Below are positions 45,952 through 56,200 of a DNA stretch of 64,000 nt, one piece after another (the stretch's first letter is position 1; every line of letters begins with the position of its first letter). The stretch lies in assembly GCF_037971845.1 (NCBI RefSeq), contig NZ_CP150227.1:5580001-5644000 (forward strand), written 5' to 3'. The notes beneath the pieces are model-generated. The model had not been told where the DNA came from and did no database searches. It saw nothing but the letters and a program-made list of their open reading frames with translations. Origin of the DNA: Paenibacillus sp. FSL R5-0766 (GTDB lineage: Bacteria; Bacillota; Bacilli; Paenibacillales; Paenibacillaceae). The position numbers and the translations under genes are program-made.

Positions 45952-48007
45952 TCTGATTTGCCAACTTGTCACCAATAGATAGAGGCCGGAAGTCTTCAAC
46001 GCTGGCCTCTTTTATTTTGCGTAAAGAGCCAAAATGCTTCAACAGCAGCTTACGCCGCTTCTCTCCAATTCCCGGAATGGCATCCAAACGTGATGTCACC
46101 ATCGATTTGCCACGCTGTTCCCGGTGGAACGAGATCGCAAAACGGTGGACCTCTTCCTGTATCCGTTGCAACAGGTAGAATTCCTGACTATCCCGTGGCA
46201 GGGAGATGACTTCTGGTGGATTACCGATCATCAACTGTGAAGTCTTATGCTTCGCATCCTTCACCAGACCACATACCGGAATAAACAACCCCAGCTCATT
46301 TTCCAAAATATCGACCGCAGCCGAGATCTGTCCTTTACCACCATCGACCACAATCAGGTCAGGCTGGGTCAGGTTTTCTTTTAATACCCGTTCGTAACGG
46401 CGACGGATGACCTCTCTCATCGTTTCATAATCATCCGGCCCTTCAACCGAACGGACCTTGTACTTCCGATATTCCTTCTTATCCGGTTTACCATCGGTAA
46501 ATACGATCATGGCAGATACCGGGTTTGTACCCTGAATGTTCGAGTTATCAAACGCTTCAATACGGTGAAGCTGATCCAATCCAATAAAACGTCCCAGTCC
46601 TTCGGCAGCTTTGGATGTTCGTTCTTCATTTCGCTCAATCAAACGGAACTTCTCTTCCAATGCCACACGTGCGTTATCCACAGCCATCGTGATCATCTGG
46701 CGTTTCAATCCACGTTGCGGAATGAGCACTTTGATCTCCAACCACTCCTGTAAAGCAGCGGCAACCTGAGTGGGGTCTTCCAACCCTGCAGAAAGTTTCT
46801 CAGCTGATACAGATGGATTAGTTATGGGAGCGTCCTCTTGCACACTCTCAGGTTGTTCAATTTCTACCTCAGCAGAACTTCCATAAGCTGCACGAGTCTC
46901 GGCAACCAGTGGCTGGGAAGCAGTTTTTTGCTCCACTTGTCCCGTCTGTTCGAATTCCGCTGTAACAGCCGCAGGTATTGTTCCGTCTGCAACAGATCCC
47001 AAATCCTCACTGTCACGATCTGTTGCGAGGTCTTTAGGCATTTCCGGCAACAAAATTTCTTGTGGCAATGCCGGATTATCGCTGTAATACTGTGTTACGT
47101 AAGACATGAAATCACTGTACGCCTCACCGTAAAACGGGAAGGTTGATACGTGACGTTCAATCATTTTACCCTGACGCATATATAGAATCTGGACACACAT
47201 CCAGCCTTTATCAATGGCAAAACCAAATACATCACGGTCTCTGGCATCGGCCATCGTAATTTTCTGTTTTTCCATCATCGCATCGATGGCGATTACCTGG
47301 TCGCGCAGTTCCTTGGCACGTTCAAAATAAAGATCCTCCGCAGCCTCTTGCATCTTACGCTGCAAATCCTTCTTAATCTCTTCGTGACCACCGCTTAGAA
47401 ATGAACCAATCTCTTGTGAAATCTGGTCGTACTGCTCCTTCTCCACTTCTTTCACACAAGGGGCAAGACACTGTCCCATGTGATAATACAGGCAAACTTC
47501 TTTGGGCATTACACCACATTTGCGCAGTGGATACATGCGGTCGAGCAATTTTTTTGTTTGGTGTGCCGCATACGAGTTCGGATAAGGTCCGAAATATTTG
47601 GCTTTATCTTTCAGCACACGCCGGGTTACTTCCAGCCGGGGGTGCTTTTCATTTGTAATTTTTAGATATGGGAATGTCTTGTCATCCTTAAGCAACACGT
47701 TGTACCGCGGCATATGTTTCTTAATCAGGTTACACTCCAGAATGAGTGCTTCCATGTTGCTGCCCGTCACGATATATTCAAAATCACGAATTTCAGACAC
47801 CAGACGCTGGGTCTTTCCGTTATGACTGCCGATAAAATAAGAGCGTACGCGGTTCTTCAGCACTTTAGCCTTACCTACATAGATAATGGTGCCTTCACTA
47901 TTCTTCATCAGGTAACATCCAGACATATCTGGCAGCAAAGCGAGCTTGTGGCGAATCTGCTCCAATGCCTTCTCCTGATCCTGCAAATCATTCATGAATT
48001 GATCCAT
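45920..48007 (-). CDS. uvrC: UvrABC system protein C (excinuclease subunit)
   Basis: A 695-residue nuclease. N-terminal GIY-YIG domain ([19 protein letters not shown]), the UvrB-interacting region near residues 205-240, an RNase H-like domain ([17 protein letters not shown]) and a C-terminal helix-hairpin-helix pair ([20 protein letters not shown]). It incises damaged DNA on both sides. Usual length is about 600; the excess is an acidic, low-complexity insertion at about residues 325-410. The start is the ATG at 48007 after AAGGAGG; ATG 47995 is an alternative. The gene overlaps the CPBP gene by 32 bp at its 3' end. Confidence 0.95.
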   Translation of the reverse strand: MDQFMNDLQDQEKALEQIRHKLALLPDMSGCYLMKNSEGTIIYVGKAKVLKNRVRSYFIGSHNGKTQRLVSEIRDFEYIVTGSNMEALILECNLIKKHMPRYNVLLKDDKTFPYLKITNEKHPRLEVTRRVLKDKAKYFGPYPNSYAAHQTKKLLDRMYPLRKCGVMPKEVCLYYHMGQCLAPCVKEVEKEQYDQISQEIGSFLSGGHEEIKKDLQRKMQEAAEDLYFERAKELRDQVIAIDAMMEKQKITMADARDRDVFGFAIDKGWMCVQILYMRQGKMIERHVSTFPFYGEAYSDFMSYVTQYYSDNPALPQEILLPEMPKDLATDRDSEDLGSVADGTIPAAVTAEFEQTGQVEQKTASQPLVAETRAAYGSSAEVEIEQPESVQEDAPITNPSVSAEKLSAGLEDPTQVAAALQEWLEIKVLIPQRGLKRQMITMAVDNARVALEEKFRLIERNEERTSKAAEGLGRFIGLDQLHRIEAFDNSNIQGTNPVSAMIVFTDGKPDKKEYRKYKVRSVEGPDDYETMREVIRRRYERVLKENLTQPDLIVVDGGKGQISAAVDILENELGLFIPVCGLVKDAKHKTSQLMIGNPPEVISLPRDSQEFYLLQRIQEEVHRFAISFHREQRGKSMVTSRLDAIPGIGEKRRKLLLKHFGSLRKIKEASVEDFRPLSIGDKLANQIIAALRDEES

Positions 48008-48049
48008 AATTCGGTGAATCCTCCTTCCCGAAAAAACTGAAATCCTCAC

Positions 48050-48220
48050 CTTACATGAGTGACTCCGATGACAGAATGATCTTTCGATCGCTGTTATCCC
48101 CAGATTTTTTCGATTCCCTTTTTTAAAAGGGAAAATCCGGTGATAAAGGCGAACGCTTCGCTTCTACAGCTCATTTCTGTCCTCTCCGTTAACATGTAAA
48201 TTTCCAGTTTCATTTTATAA
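48050..48220. repeat. Dispersed palindromic element, copy E
   Basis: About 170 bp between trxA and uvrC, oriented as B. Core: CGATCGCTGTTATCCCCAGA with a stem to AAAATCCGGTGATAA around CCCTTTTTTAAAAGGG, then GCGAACGCTTCGCTTCT and TTTCTGTCCTCTCCGTTAAC. The terminal repeats are worn. It lies about 45 bp upstream of the uvrC start. Confidence 0.8.
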
Positions 48221-48253
48221 AAAATATTGTCCTATATAAAGGTATTCGACGCA

Positions 48254-48286
48254 AAACGCCCCCGGTATGTAAACCGGAGGCGTATG
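48254..48286 (-). terminator. Terminator after trxA
   Basis: On the minus strand ACGCCTCCGGT pairs with ACCGGGGGCGT around a 6-base loop and is followed by TTTGCG, 15 bp past the trxA stop. Confidence 0.8.
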
Positions 48287-48300
48287 TGTAAGCCTGTAAA

Positions 48301-48618
48301 TTATTGGTGTTTTGCGATAATTCCTTTGAGCGCATCTTTCGAGTTCAGACCAACCACTTTATCTACCGGTTGACCGTCTTTGAAGAAGATCAAAGTTGGA
48401 ATGCTCATTACGCCAAAGCGGGAAGCAGATTCCGGATTTTCATCCACGTTAACTTTAGCAATTTTCACTGCATCGCCAACTTCTGTGGACAGCTCTTCCA
48501 GGATTGGAGCGAGCATTTTACAAGGACCACACCAAGGCGCCCAGAAATCAACAAGAACCGTTCCTTCGCCTTCTACTTCAGCGTTGAAGGATTGATCGGA
48601 TACGTTAACAATAGCCAT
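48301..48618 (-). CDS. trxA: Thioredoxin
   Basis: A 105-residue thioredoxin with WAPWCGPCKM (CGPC active site, residues 29-32) and the cis-proline in SIPTLIFFK. It is the main cytoplasmic protein disulfide reductase, recharged by thioredoxin reductase. It lies directly before uvrC, an order also seen in Bacillus. AAGGAGG precedes the ATG. It has its own promoter and terminator. Confidence 0.96.
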   Translation of the reverse strand: MAIVNVSDQSFNAEVEGEGTVLVDFWAPWCGPCKMLAPILEELSTEVGDAVKIAKVNVDENPESASRFGVMSIPTLIFFKDGQPVDKVVGLNSKDALKGIIAKHQ

Positions 48619-48684
48619 GAAATTGTCCTCCTTATATATACTTACGGTTTTATTTTAACCTGTAACGTCGTGAACGACACTTCC

Positions 48685-48714
48685 AGTATAACACAGGTAC
48701 GTCAAACTTGTGAA
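48685..48714 (-). promoter_or_regulatory. Sigma-A-like promoter of trxA
   Basis: On the minus strand TTCACA (48714-48709) and TATACT (48690-48685) are separated by 18 bp, 66 bp upstream of the start. Confidence 0.5.
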
Positions 48715-48789
48715 TTGAACGCTGCAATGTTCATCTTCCCAACATCAAATCTTCACAATTACAGGATGTCGCATACTAACTGCAAAATC

Positions 48790-48819
48790 TTTACAAACGC
48801 TTTCTTTTCCAAGTATACT
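48790..48819 (+). promoter_or_regulatory. Sigma-A-like promoter of the 51-residue membrane peptide
   Basis: TTTACA (48790-48795) and TATACT (48814-48819) are separated by 18 bp, 62 bp upstream of the ATG. Confidence 0.55.
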
Positions 48820-48881
48820 AAAATTACTCCGGGTTTCAGCCCCCATACGGGCAAGCTGTTTCCCCATAAGGAGGCAATAAC

Positions 48882-49037
48882 ATGGATGCAAATGTGCAGA
48901 TCAGCGACCCGCGTGAACATGTGAACGAGGAACCCCGCAACGATCTGTTTGATCTGATCGCGGGTGTTGCCGGCATGGCCGGCCTGATGACAGTGATCTT
49001 TTTCGGTATGGTTATCTTCAAATTCCTCACTGAATAG
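48882..49037 (+). CDS. 51-residue single-pass membrane protein of unknown function
   Basis: Starts MDANVQISDPREHVNEEPRN, an acidic, soluble stretch, then a hydrophobic helix from about residue 24 to 49 (DLIAGVAGMAGLMTVIFFGM and on), ending in KFLTE. No family is recognised. A perfect AAGGAGG lies seven bases before the ATG, a promoter is 62 bp upstream and a strong terminator follows, so it is a convincing small gene. It is convergent with dnaI and divergent from trxA. Confidence 0.75.
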   Translation: MDANVQISDPREHVNEEPRNDLFDLIAGVAGMAGLMTVIFFGMVIFKFLTE

Positions 49038-49064
49038 GATGCTTCCAGGCTCACGCAGGACCAG

Positions 49065-49107
49065 AAAAGCCCGGTTTTCGCGACAATGCGAAAGCCAGGC
49101 TTTTTTT
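49065..49107 (+). terminator. Terminator after the 51-residue peptide gene
   Basis: AAAGCCCGGTTTTCGC pairs with GCGAAAGCCAGGCTTT with two mismatches around GACAAT, followed by TTTT. Confidence 0.85.
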
Positions 49108-49216
49108 GGGACTACTTTAGTTTTTGATTGCAATCAGCTCAGCTTTTAAATCGTAAGCTCAACCGATAATTTGAAGATTAACCTTGTCCAGAACCATTTC
49201 GTTCAAATAGATAGGT

Positions 49217-50167
49217 TTAACGTTTGCCGCGCTGATTCTCACCCCGAACGGAGATGACATCCACGAATGGACGAATCCGGTCCATGAGACGCTGGCCTTT
49301 ATTCGATTCCTCGCCGTCCCGATTGGTGAAGCTCAGATGTTTTTCAAGCCCATCCAGATTGTAATTGGACGTATAGAACGTTGGTTTGCGATTCATCCGA
49401 TAGTTCAGAATGGACCCCATCACATGATCTCGAACCCAAGGGTTCAGATTCTCTGCCCCGATATCGTCAAAGATGAGCAGATCACAACTTTTCAAAATAT
49501 CCGTCATTTCCTTCAGCTTCTGCCCTTCACTGATCATGGATTTCAGATCCTCCACAAAGTCAGGCATATAAATAATGACACCCGTGTGGCCTGCAACCGC
49601 CAGTTCATGCAGCAGGTAACACATCAGAAACGTCTTGCCCGTCCCGAATGTTCCCTCCAGAAACAGTCCTTGCGGAGATAATCCGTTCTCCTTGGTCTCG
49701 CTAATATACCGAAGCACCTGATTCACTGCCGGAGCACGCATCCGATCCTTGCCCATAATCTCCACGTCGTTGTATCCAGCACTGAGCGCACGCTCGTCCA
49801 CATAGAAACTGCGAATGCGTTGCTTAATGATATGTTCATTTTGCCGGGCGATATGTTTGGAACAAGGCGCTTTTATATCTATGATTTCGGGTTTACCGTT
49901 AAAATGTTCTACTTCCAGTTTGCAAAAGTGGCCCTGAAAATCGTTAGGACAGTTGTCGAGTCCCGGACAATTCGCACAGTTCTTAGAGTCTTTGGCGTAC
50001 TGAAACAGCTTGCTCAGATCGGTCATGAGCTGTGCATCTTGCAGTTCAGGATGACCTGCGCGGAATTCGCGTACGTACGGATTTTCCATCAATTCCGCCG
50101 CAATCCGCCGCGATTGCTCACGAAAGGCAGGGTTCAGCTGCTGAAGCAGTCCTCCCAAGGATTCCAT
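49217..50167 (-). CDS. dnaI: Primosomal protein DnaI (helicase loader)
   Basis: A 316-residue AAA+ ATPase. The N-terminal domain carries a zinc-type CANCPGLDNCPNDFQGHFCK cluster, then Walker A GTFGTGKT and Walker B LLIFDDIG, with sensor region PTFYTSNYNLDGLE. It loads the replicative helicase DnaC at origins and restart sites. AAGGGGG precedes the ATG at 50167. In Bacillales it usually follows dnaB; here the upstream neighbour is an alpha-mannosidase gene, 264 bp away, so dnaB must be elsewhere. Confidence 0.92.
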   Translation of the reverse strand: MESLGGLLQQLNPAFREQSRRIAAELMENPYVREFRAGHPELQDAQLMTDLSKLFQYAKDSKNCANCPGLDNCPNDFQGHFCKLEVEHFNGKPEIIDIKAPCSKHIARQNEHIIKQRIRSFYVDERALSAGYNDVEIMGKDRMRAPAVNQVLRYISETKENGLSPQGLFLEGTFGTGKTFLMCYLLHELAVAGHTGVIIYMPDFVEDLKSMISEGQKLKEMTDILKSCDLLIFDDIGAENLNPWVRDHVMGSILNYRMNRKPTFYTSNYNLDGLEKHLSFTNRDGEESNKGQRLMDRIRPFVDVISVRGENQRGKR

Positions 50168-50390
50168 GGCTTCAAGCCCCCTTAATGTTTCAATATAGAA
50201 TGAACAATGAAGTGTACCTGCGACCATCTTGATGGCATAGGTACTTTCGATCATTTGCAATTCTACTGTTCATTCTATAGAAAAACAACCAATAACTCAA
50301 CAGATACATCTGGTAAATAGCGTAACCCTTCCGCCACCGTGCCTAATGCTTAGTTTAGAGCACACTTGCATTCCTGTACCTTCTAGTGTG

Positions 50391-50423
50391 TGTTCAAAAG
50401 TCTGTTTTTCGACTCTTTAAACA
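50391..50423. repeat. Short inverted repeat resembling the 44055 element's ends
   Basis: TGTTCAAAAGTC, an 8-base loop and GACTCTTTAAACA form an imperfect stem. It resembles the paired ends of the element at 44055-44221 with the middle lost. It lies just past the stop of the GH38 gene and could act as that operon's 3' hairpin. Confidence 0.45.
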
Positions 50424-50430
50424 ACTTTTA

Positions 50431-53214
50431 TCAGCGGCGCAAGCCGACAGTTACGATCTCGCATGAACCTGTCTGTATGTTCCATTCCTTGCTGGCAAAT
50501 GATAATGTCGATGCCTCTTCTATGTTGTGAGAATGAAGCCTTTCGCCCTCTTCCTCCAGGATGTTGCTCTTATATGCCGTTTCGAATGGCTGCGGATTCG
50601 CTTGTGATGCAGCAAGATTCAAAGTGGCAGAGTCGGTGGTCATATTGAACCAGCGTAGCATCACATCACCGGAATCCTCATTTACCTTGAGTGAAGAAAA
50701 AGCCAAGCCGTCTCCTTGCCATGCAAACGGTGTGTTGCTAGGTGTTAAATAACCCGGGTGTACTTCGGTTTGTGCCAGCGTCCAAGGAACCTGGAACTGA
50801 TAGGCCTCGATATATGCACCTGATGCTGCACCATTGCCATCATGCGGAATGATCTCGATCTGAAATGTATGTTCACCAAGGCATTGTGCTTCCGGTGTCG
50901 GGAACAAGCCCCAGTCTCCAAGTTCGCCCACAGCACGTAGCAGCGTAACCGCAATGGTATTGCGTCCATCCTGAAGGACTTCATATTCATTCAGACCCAG
51001 ATTGGCAACGACCAATCCGACGTCTTGTTCACTTACATCTACAAAATTCTGTTGATGCTGTGTATTGCTTGGATTTTGCCACTCCGGTGCAGGCTTGTTA
51101 TCACGTGTTGCAATTTCGAACATGGAATCCACATGATGAACAGCAGATACAAGATCCGTTGGGAAAAGAGCACGCACCCGATGATCCTTCGCCTGATTGT
51201 TGAAGGTTGTCTCCACCTGGACACCTTTTCCACTACGACTAAGCGATATCACTGTACGGATCTGAAGTGGAGTCATTTTCGCTGAACGCTGGGCTTTGCG
51301 ATGTGGATAATAAATCAGTTCTCGCTGTTCCTGATCCAGCATCTCATCCGCAGACTCCGGTATTTCCCAATGATGAATCACTTCAAACGAGGCCAAGTAT
51401 GATGTATCCTCAAGGACCCGAATCTCGGCCTGAAGCTCGTGTGTTGTCCGCGCCACTTCGTTCTCTGGCTGTTTGAACATGTATTCATTACCGATATCGC
51501 CCACATTTTCGTACACGCCAAGGTCCTTGTAAGTCCGGCCTGTTCGTTTGTCTGTGAGTGTGAATGAACCATTGTCTTCAATCGTGACGATCATATGTTG
51601 ATTTTCCATGCCACGTTCACCACGCAACAGCGTAGTCTTTTTCGACGAAGTACCACTCTTAGCATGATCCACTGATTTCACCAAAGCATACGTCTTCAGG
51701 CCCAATGCAGCTACATGCTCTGTTTCAAAACGAATACGTACTCGCCGACAACTATACGGTTGGCGGAAGCGATCATCCGGCAGATCATAGCCGAATTGCA
51801 GACCCAGATCCTCCACCGTACATGGAATGTGGTTACCATTTTCATCTACCAGTATGCGATCTGACAGGTCAACGGCTTTCATCTGCGTCGCCATCTCTTC
51901 CAATGTATGTCCATCCCGGAAATACAACCGAGCCGCATCCAGTTCCATCTGGACCACACCGCTGCGTTCCCATCCCGTTGTATTAAACACCACCACAGGG
52001 CGGGCATTTTCGCCGTAACGCTCAAAGATGGAGGTATCGACAGCTGTAGCAATCTGGCTGGTGCTCTCTTCAATTAAAGCCTCTGCCACATGACGGCTCT
52101 TATCAAACCGTGTCACCATCTCACGATGCACCTCATCCACACTGCATCCACAGATGCTGTCATGCGGGTGATTTTGCATCAGCGTTTTCCAGGCATACGT
52201 CAGTTGATCATGTGGATAGGCATGTCCAAGCAGATAGGCGTAGGATGCTAGGGGTTCAGCCACTTTTTCCAGCATGGACTGGCCCAGCTGGTTCATCTGT
52301 TTCAAATACACACGAGCCGAGGCGGTGTTCACCAGGGTTCCCCAGCCATCAGTTCGCTGGCTGCGCAGTTCTCCTTTGACCGTGGACAGTTCATGTTCAG
52401 ACGATGCTCTCAAAGCTTCCAGATAATCTGGAAAATTCGAGTGAACAAACTCGATATCGGGATATAATTGTTCAGCCATACGGATGGCTTCTGGCAGATC
52501 CCGCTGAATTGGTTGGTGATCACATCCGTTCATGTACAACAACTCATTCGTTGATGCATATTTCTCAGCGTCTGCAAGCTTGGTTTCCCAGAACTTGCGG
52601 GCCGATTCCTCGTCTACTGGAACTTCATTTCCGTTGGAGTACCAGTTGGCAAACAATACGCCAAGCACTTTCGATCCGTCTGGTCCTTCCCACATCAGCT
52701 CCGAGAAGCTTGATTCATATCCGGCATCCGATACCGTATTATTAAATCCCGTAGGCTTCACGCCACGACCAAAAAACACATTATCAATGCCTGATTGCTG
52801 CATCAGCTGTGGAGTCTGCCCGACCAATCCGAATGTATCTGGAAAGTAACCAATTTTCGAAGGTGTACCGTAACGTTTGGCATCTTTATGACCAACCTGC
52901 ATGTTGCGCACATTGGCTTCTCCGCTCGTCAAAAAGGCATCCTGCAAAATGTACCATGGACCAATCACAATCCGTCCATTGCGAATATGTTTCTCCAGTC
53001 GTTCCTTTTGTTCCGGGCGAACCTGAAGATAATCATCGATGATAATCGTTTGTCCATCCAAATAAAAGCTTTTGTAGTCCGATCCCTCATCAAGCTGATC
53101 CAACAGTGAATCGACGAGCTGAATAAGACGCATATGATGCTTCTCATACGGCAAGTACCATTCCCGATCCCAGTGGGTATGCGAAATAATATGTGCTCTC
53201 TTTTTCTTGGTCAT
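50431..53214 (-). CDS. GH38 alpha-mannosidase (first copy)
   Basis: A 927-residue enzyme. HTHWDREWYLPYE at residues 12-24 holds the first zinc ligands, and FFGRGVKPTGFN and SICGCSVDEVHREM are further family segments. It hydrolyses alpha-mannosidic bonds in mannan or N-glycan fragments; no signal peptide, so it is cytoplasmic. It is the last gene of a coupled set: its ATG overlaps the stop of the upstream clan GH-A gene (ATGA). The exact linkage is not readable. Confidence 0.9.
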   Translation of the reverse strand: MTKKKRAHIISHTHWDREWYLPYEKHHMRLIQLVDSLLDQLDEGSDYKSFYLDGQTIIIDDYLQVRPEQKERLEKHIRNGRIVIGPWYILQDAFLTSGEANVRNMQVGHKDAKRYGTPSKIGYFPDTFGLVGQTPQLMQQSGIDNVFFGRGVKPTGFNNTVSDAGYESSFSELMWEGPDGSKVLGVLFANWYSNGNEVPVDEESARKFWETKLADAEKYASTNELLYMNGCDHQPIQRDLPEAIRMAEQLYPDIEFVHSNFPDYLEALRASSEHELSTVKGELRSQRTDGWGTLVNTASARVYLKQMNQLGQSMLEKVAEPLASYAYLLGHAYPHDQLTYAWKTLMQNHPHDSICGCSVDEVHREMVTRFDKSRHVAEALIEESTSQIATAVDTSIFERYGENARPVVVFNTTGWERSGVVQMELDAARLYFRDGHTLEEMATQMKAVDLSDRILVDENGNHIPCTVEDLGLQFGYDLPDDRFRQPYSCRRVRIRFETEHVAALGLKTYALVKSVDHAKSGTSSKKTTLLRGERGMENQHMIVTIEDNGSFTLTDKRTGRTYKDLGVYENVGDIGNEYMFKQPENEVARTTHELQAEIRVLEDTSYLASFEVIHHWEIPESADEMLDQEQRELIYYPHRKAQRSAKMTPLQIRTVISLSRSGKGVQVETTFNNQAKDHRVRALFPTDLVSAVHHVDSMFEIATRDNKPAPEWQNPSNTQHQQNFVDVSEQDVGLVVANLGLNEYEVLQDGRNTIAVTLLRAVGELGDWGLFPTPEAQCLGEHTFQIEIIPHDGNGAASGAYIEAYQFQVPWTLAQTEVHPGYLTPSNTPFAWQGDGLAFSSLKVNEDSGDVMLRWFNMTTDSATLNLAASQANPQPFETAYKSNILEEEGERLHSHNIEEASTLSFASKEWNIQTGSCEIVTVGLRR

Positions 53215-56200
53215 CGTGTTATCCCACCTCGTTCGTCTTGTTGTACAATCTCAACCTCATCCGGGCGATACACCGCAGTCAGGTTTCCAGAAGCATCCGT
53301 GGCAAACAGCACCGAACGATTTTTCTCCAATTGGAACGAGTACGATACACCTGTACGTTGATCTCTCACATGAACTTCATGGTTCAAGGCAAACTCCGAT
53401 ACAAATACATACAGATTTCCTTTTGGAAAACTCAGCTTCCGGCCATAGATCCCTGCGATATCTCCGCCAGATATCCATTCCAACTCCTGTTCGATACCCG
53501 AAATCTCGGTTGCATAACGATATAATTCAGCTAGTGGCTCGTCCCGTCCGTTTAACTCCACCGGCAGCGGGGTCCAGATTAATTTCCCTTTGCCCAAAGG
53601 TAGAACGTGTACTTCATCTGCTGTACCATTATCCCCATGAAGCAACGTCTCCTTTGCCACCTCGGCGATCCGACGCCGTCCATAGGTCACCCGGTGATTC
53701 ACGCCATTAATATTCAGCAGTTCTTCCCGCTGTACGTTACCCAGACTGCGTTTGCCTACAATATGATCTGCACGGTCAGTTGCCTTCCAGTACGCATCCA
53801 GCCCCAGTGGTCCAGTGATGAGCAGGCTCGTGCCTTCTTTCTCTGCAAACGTGAGCAATTGTTGAAGTGCATCGCTGTCCATATTGTGTGGACTCGGCAC
53901 GATAATCAGCTTCGGTGGCAGCTGCTCCAGCGCTTCCAGATGATATTCGGATAATGCACGGAATGGCAATTTCAGATCATAGGACATCACACGAGTAAGC
54001 TTTGTTGTGGCATCATAGGCCAGGGCACGGTTGGAGAAGTCATTGGAATACGGGAACACCACAGCAATATCCTCCAGCTCGCGGTCTTCAAAGAGATCAC
54101 GAATGCCATGCATGAATCGGCCATAATCATAAGACACATCCGCCTCTGGTTTCTCCGTACCATCTGCACGAAGGGCTCCGATATGAGACTCATTGGCGTT
54201 ATCCATATAAAAGTTGGTGTTCCAGATCCATTGCACCGCACCTGCACCGCCTGTCGAGAAAGCATAGGCGTACTTGCGCTCGAGAATGCCACGAAGCTCT
54301 TCTTCCGTACGTTTGGCTCGCCCATCCGGGGTTTCCACATACATGATGCCCGTCTCCTGAATGAGATTCGGTTTGTATGGCGTTTTGGCGAAAATACCGT
54401 CCCAGATCAGATCATCATTCAACCACCAGGAATGCACGGTTGTATAATCCACTTCACGTTCATAGAAGAACGGAGAAGGACGCTGTGCACCAAGGGCTTC
54501 GTCCTGTCCCACGGTAACCAGATGATCGGGAACCAGGTCTTTGATCGTACCTACAAGCTCTCTTGCCCAAACATTGTGCATCTCCATAGAGAAGAGACAG
54601 TAATCGAGCCAGCGTGTTCCCTTTTTGGCCTTGTGCATGTCCTGAACATCAAAGTTAATCTCTTCCGCCTCCGGGATCACCGCGGCAGCAAAGTTCGGAA
54701 GCTGCTTCGGTGACATGTTCCATGCCTCCTGCAACGCCTCAATCGTCTGATGCCGTTGTTCAAGCCAAGCGATAAAGGCCTGCTGTTCATACGAATCCCT
54801 CGCCGAGCGTGGGCCTGCCGAGAAGATACGCACCGGATCAAACATCGATGGCTCATTAATCAGATCCCAGTCCACATGTGTTGTATGCGTGTGACGACTA
54901 ACGATGCTGCGGATGAAACGTTTCTGTGCTTCGACACTCTGCGGGTCCAAATACGGATTCGTGCCTTCCCATGTCTCCGGTGTAAAGGAGAAGAAAGTGA
55001 ACGTGACCTGTAAGCCGTGGCGCTTCGCCGTTAAAATAAATGCATCAATGGCACGAAGCACATCCTCTGCCATATGTCCGTCCACCTGCATCATGTTGCG
55101 ATAGGCGGTCCAGATTCCCGTCCGAATCCAGTTGATTCCTGCTTTTGCCATCTGAGCCATGTCTCGATCCCAAACATCCGCATTTGGCAGAAACAGAAAC
55201 TTCCTTGCCACATCGGAGGTCATGTAGGTCATGCCCACAACAGGCAGAGGACGTCCGTCTTTTACAAAATAATCTCTGCTGCGGCTAATCACTTCTCCTT
55301 CTGCCAGCAGTGCTGCATCTTGTCCCCAGAAGCCTTGACGCAAGGTCCGAACTTCCCCGTCAGGTGCCTGCGCGTGGCATATGATCCGATACAGCCCACT
55401 TTCAATGGAAACCGGGAGAAGTATGCGTTCAAACCGCTGCTCACCGGAAAGTTTCATCTCCAATCGATGGTTCCATACCTTCTCTGTCATGCCACTTGTG
55501 CGATCCTCATGCTCCACCGTTATGTCGAATGTCCACAGCTCGGACTCGATAAGTCTATTGCCTGCTCGCTGTAAAATCTGGCCTTGCAGTGTGAGTACAG
55601 CCCGCTCATCTGGTTCGTACGAAGCATAATTTGTTATCAGGGAGAACTCGGTTACACCTGCCGCACAGAATTGCGCCCACTTCACAATCTCATCAGCGCC
55701 ATCCTGCGTCCAGAATGAGGTGGTCAGCGGCAAATGCACAAACATCCAGCGTGAACCAACGAAAGTCCCGCGGGAATTCTCCCACAGAACGACCGGAGCG
55801 GCGACACTGCGTCCATCCTTACTCATGCCACGAAGTAATGGGTAAATCTGCGTACTCATCGGGCCGGATGATCCCATCTGATGAGGCAGATCACTTGTTT
55901 TGGTTGTATGTGGAACCAGATTCCATGTATCTGCCTTCTCGAACAGCCCCTCTTTCCCAGTGAGAAGCGGGATCTGTTCGGATGAACTGTACGATTGCAC
56001 ATTGGCAGAAGATACGTTCAGTGCCTCATGAATATAGAGTTCCTGATGATACGCGGTCTGCTCGGACTCTACAACCCAAGCCCCATTCTCATATCGAACC
56101 GGACGTTTAAAGGGCGCACCACCAACACTGATCAGGCTTCCGCCCTGATGCAGGTAAGCTGCAATCTCCGTCCAGGCGGACTTGGGAAAATAGGGTGCAT

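Noticed and set aside
46760..47040. Frameshift or assembly error in uvrC
   Set aside because: The extra segment is in frame, and conserved UvrC sequence resumes directly after it.
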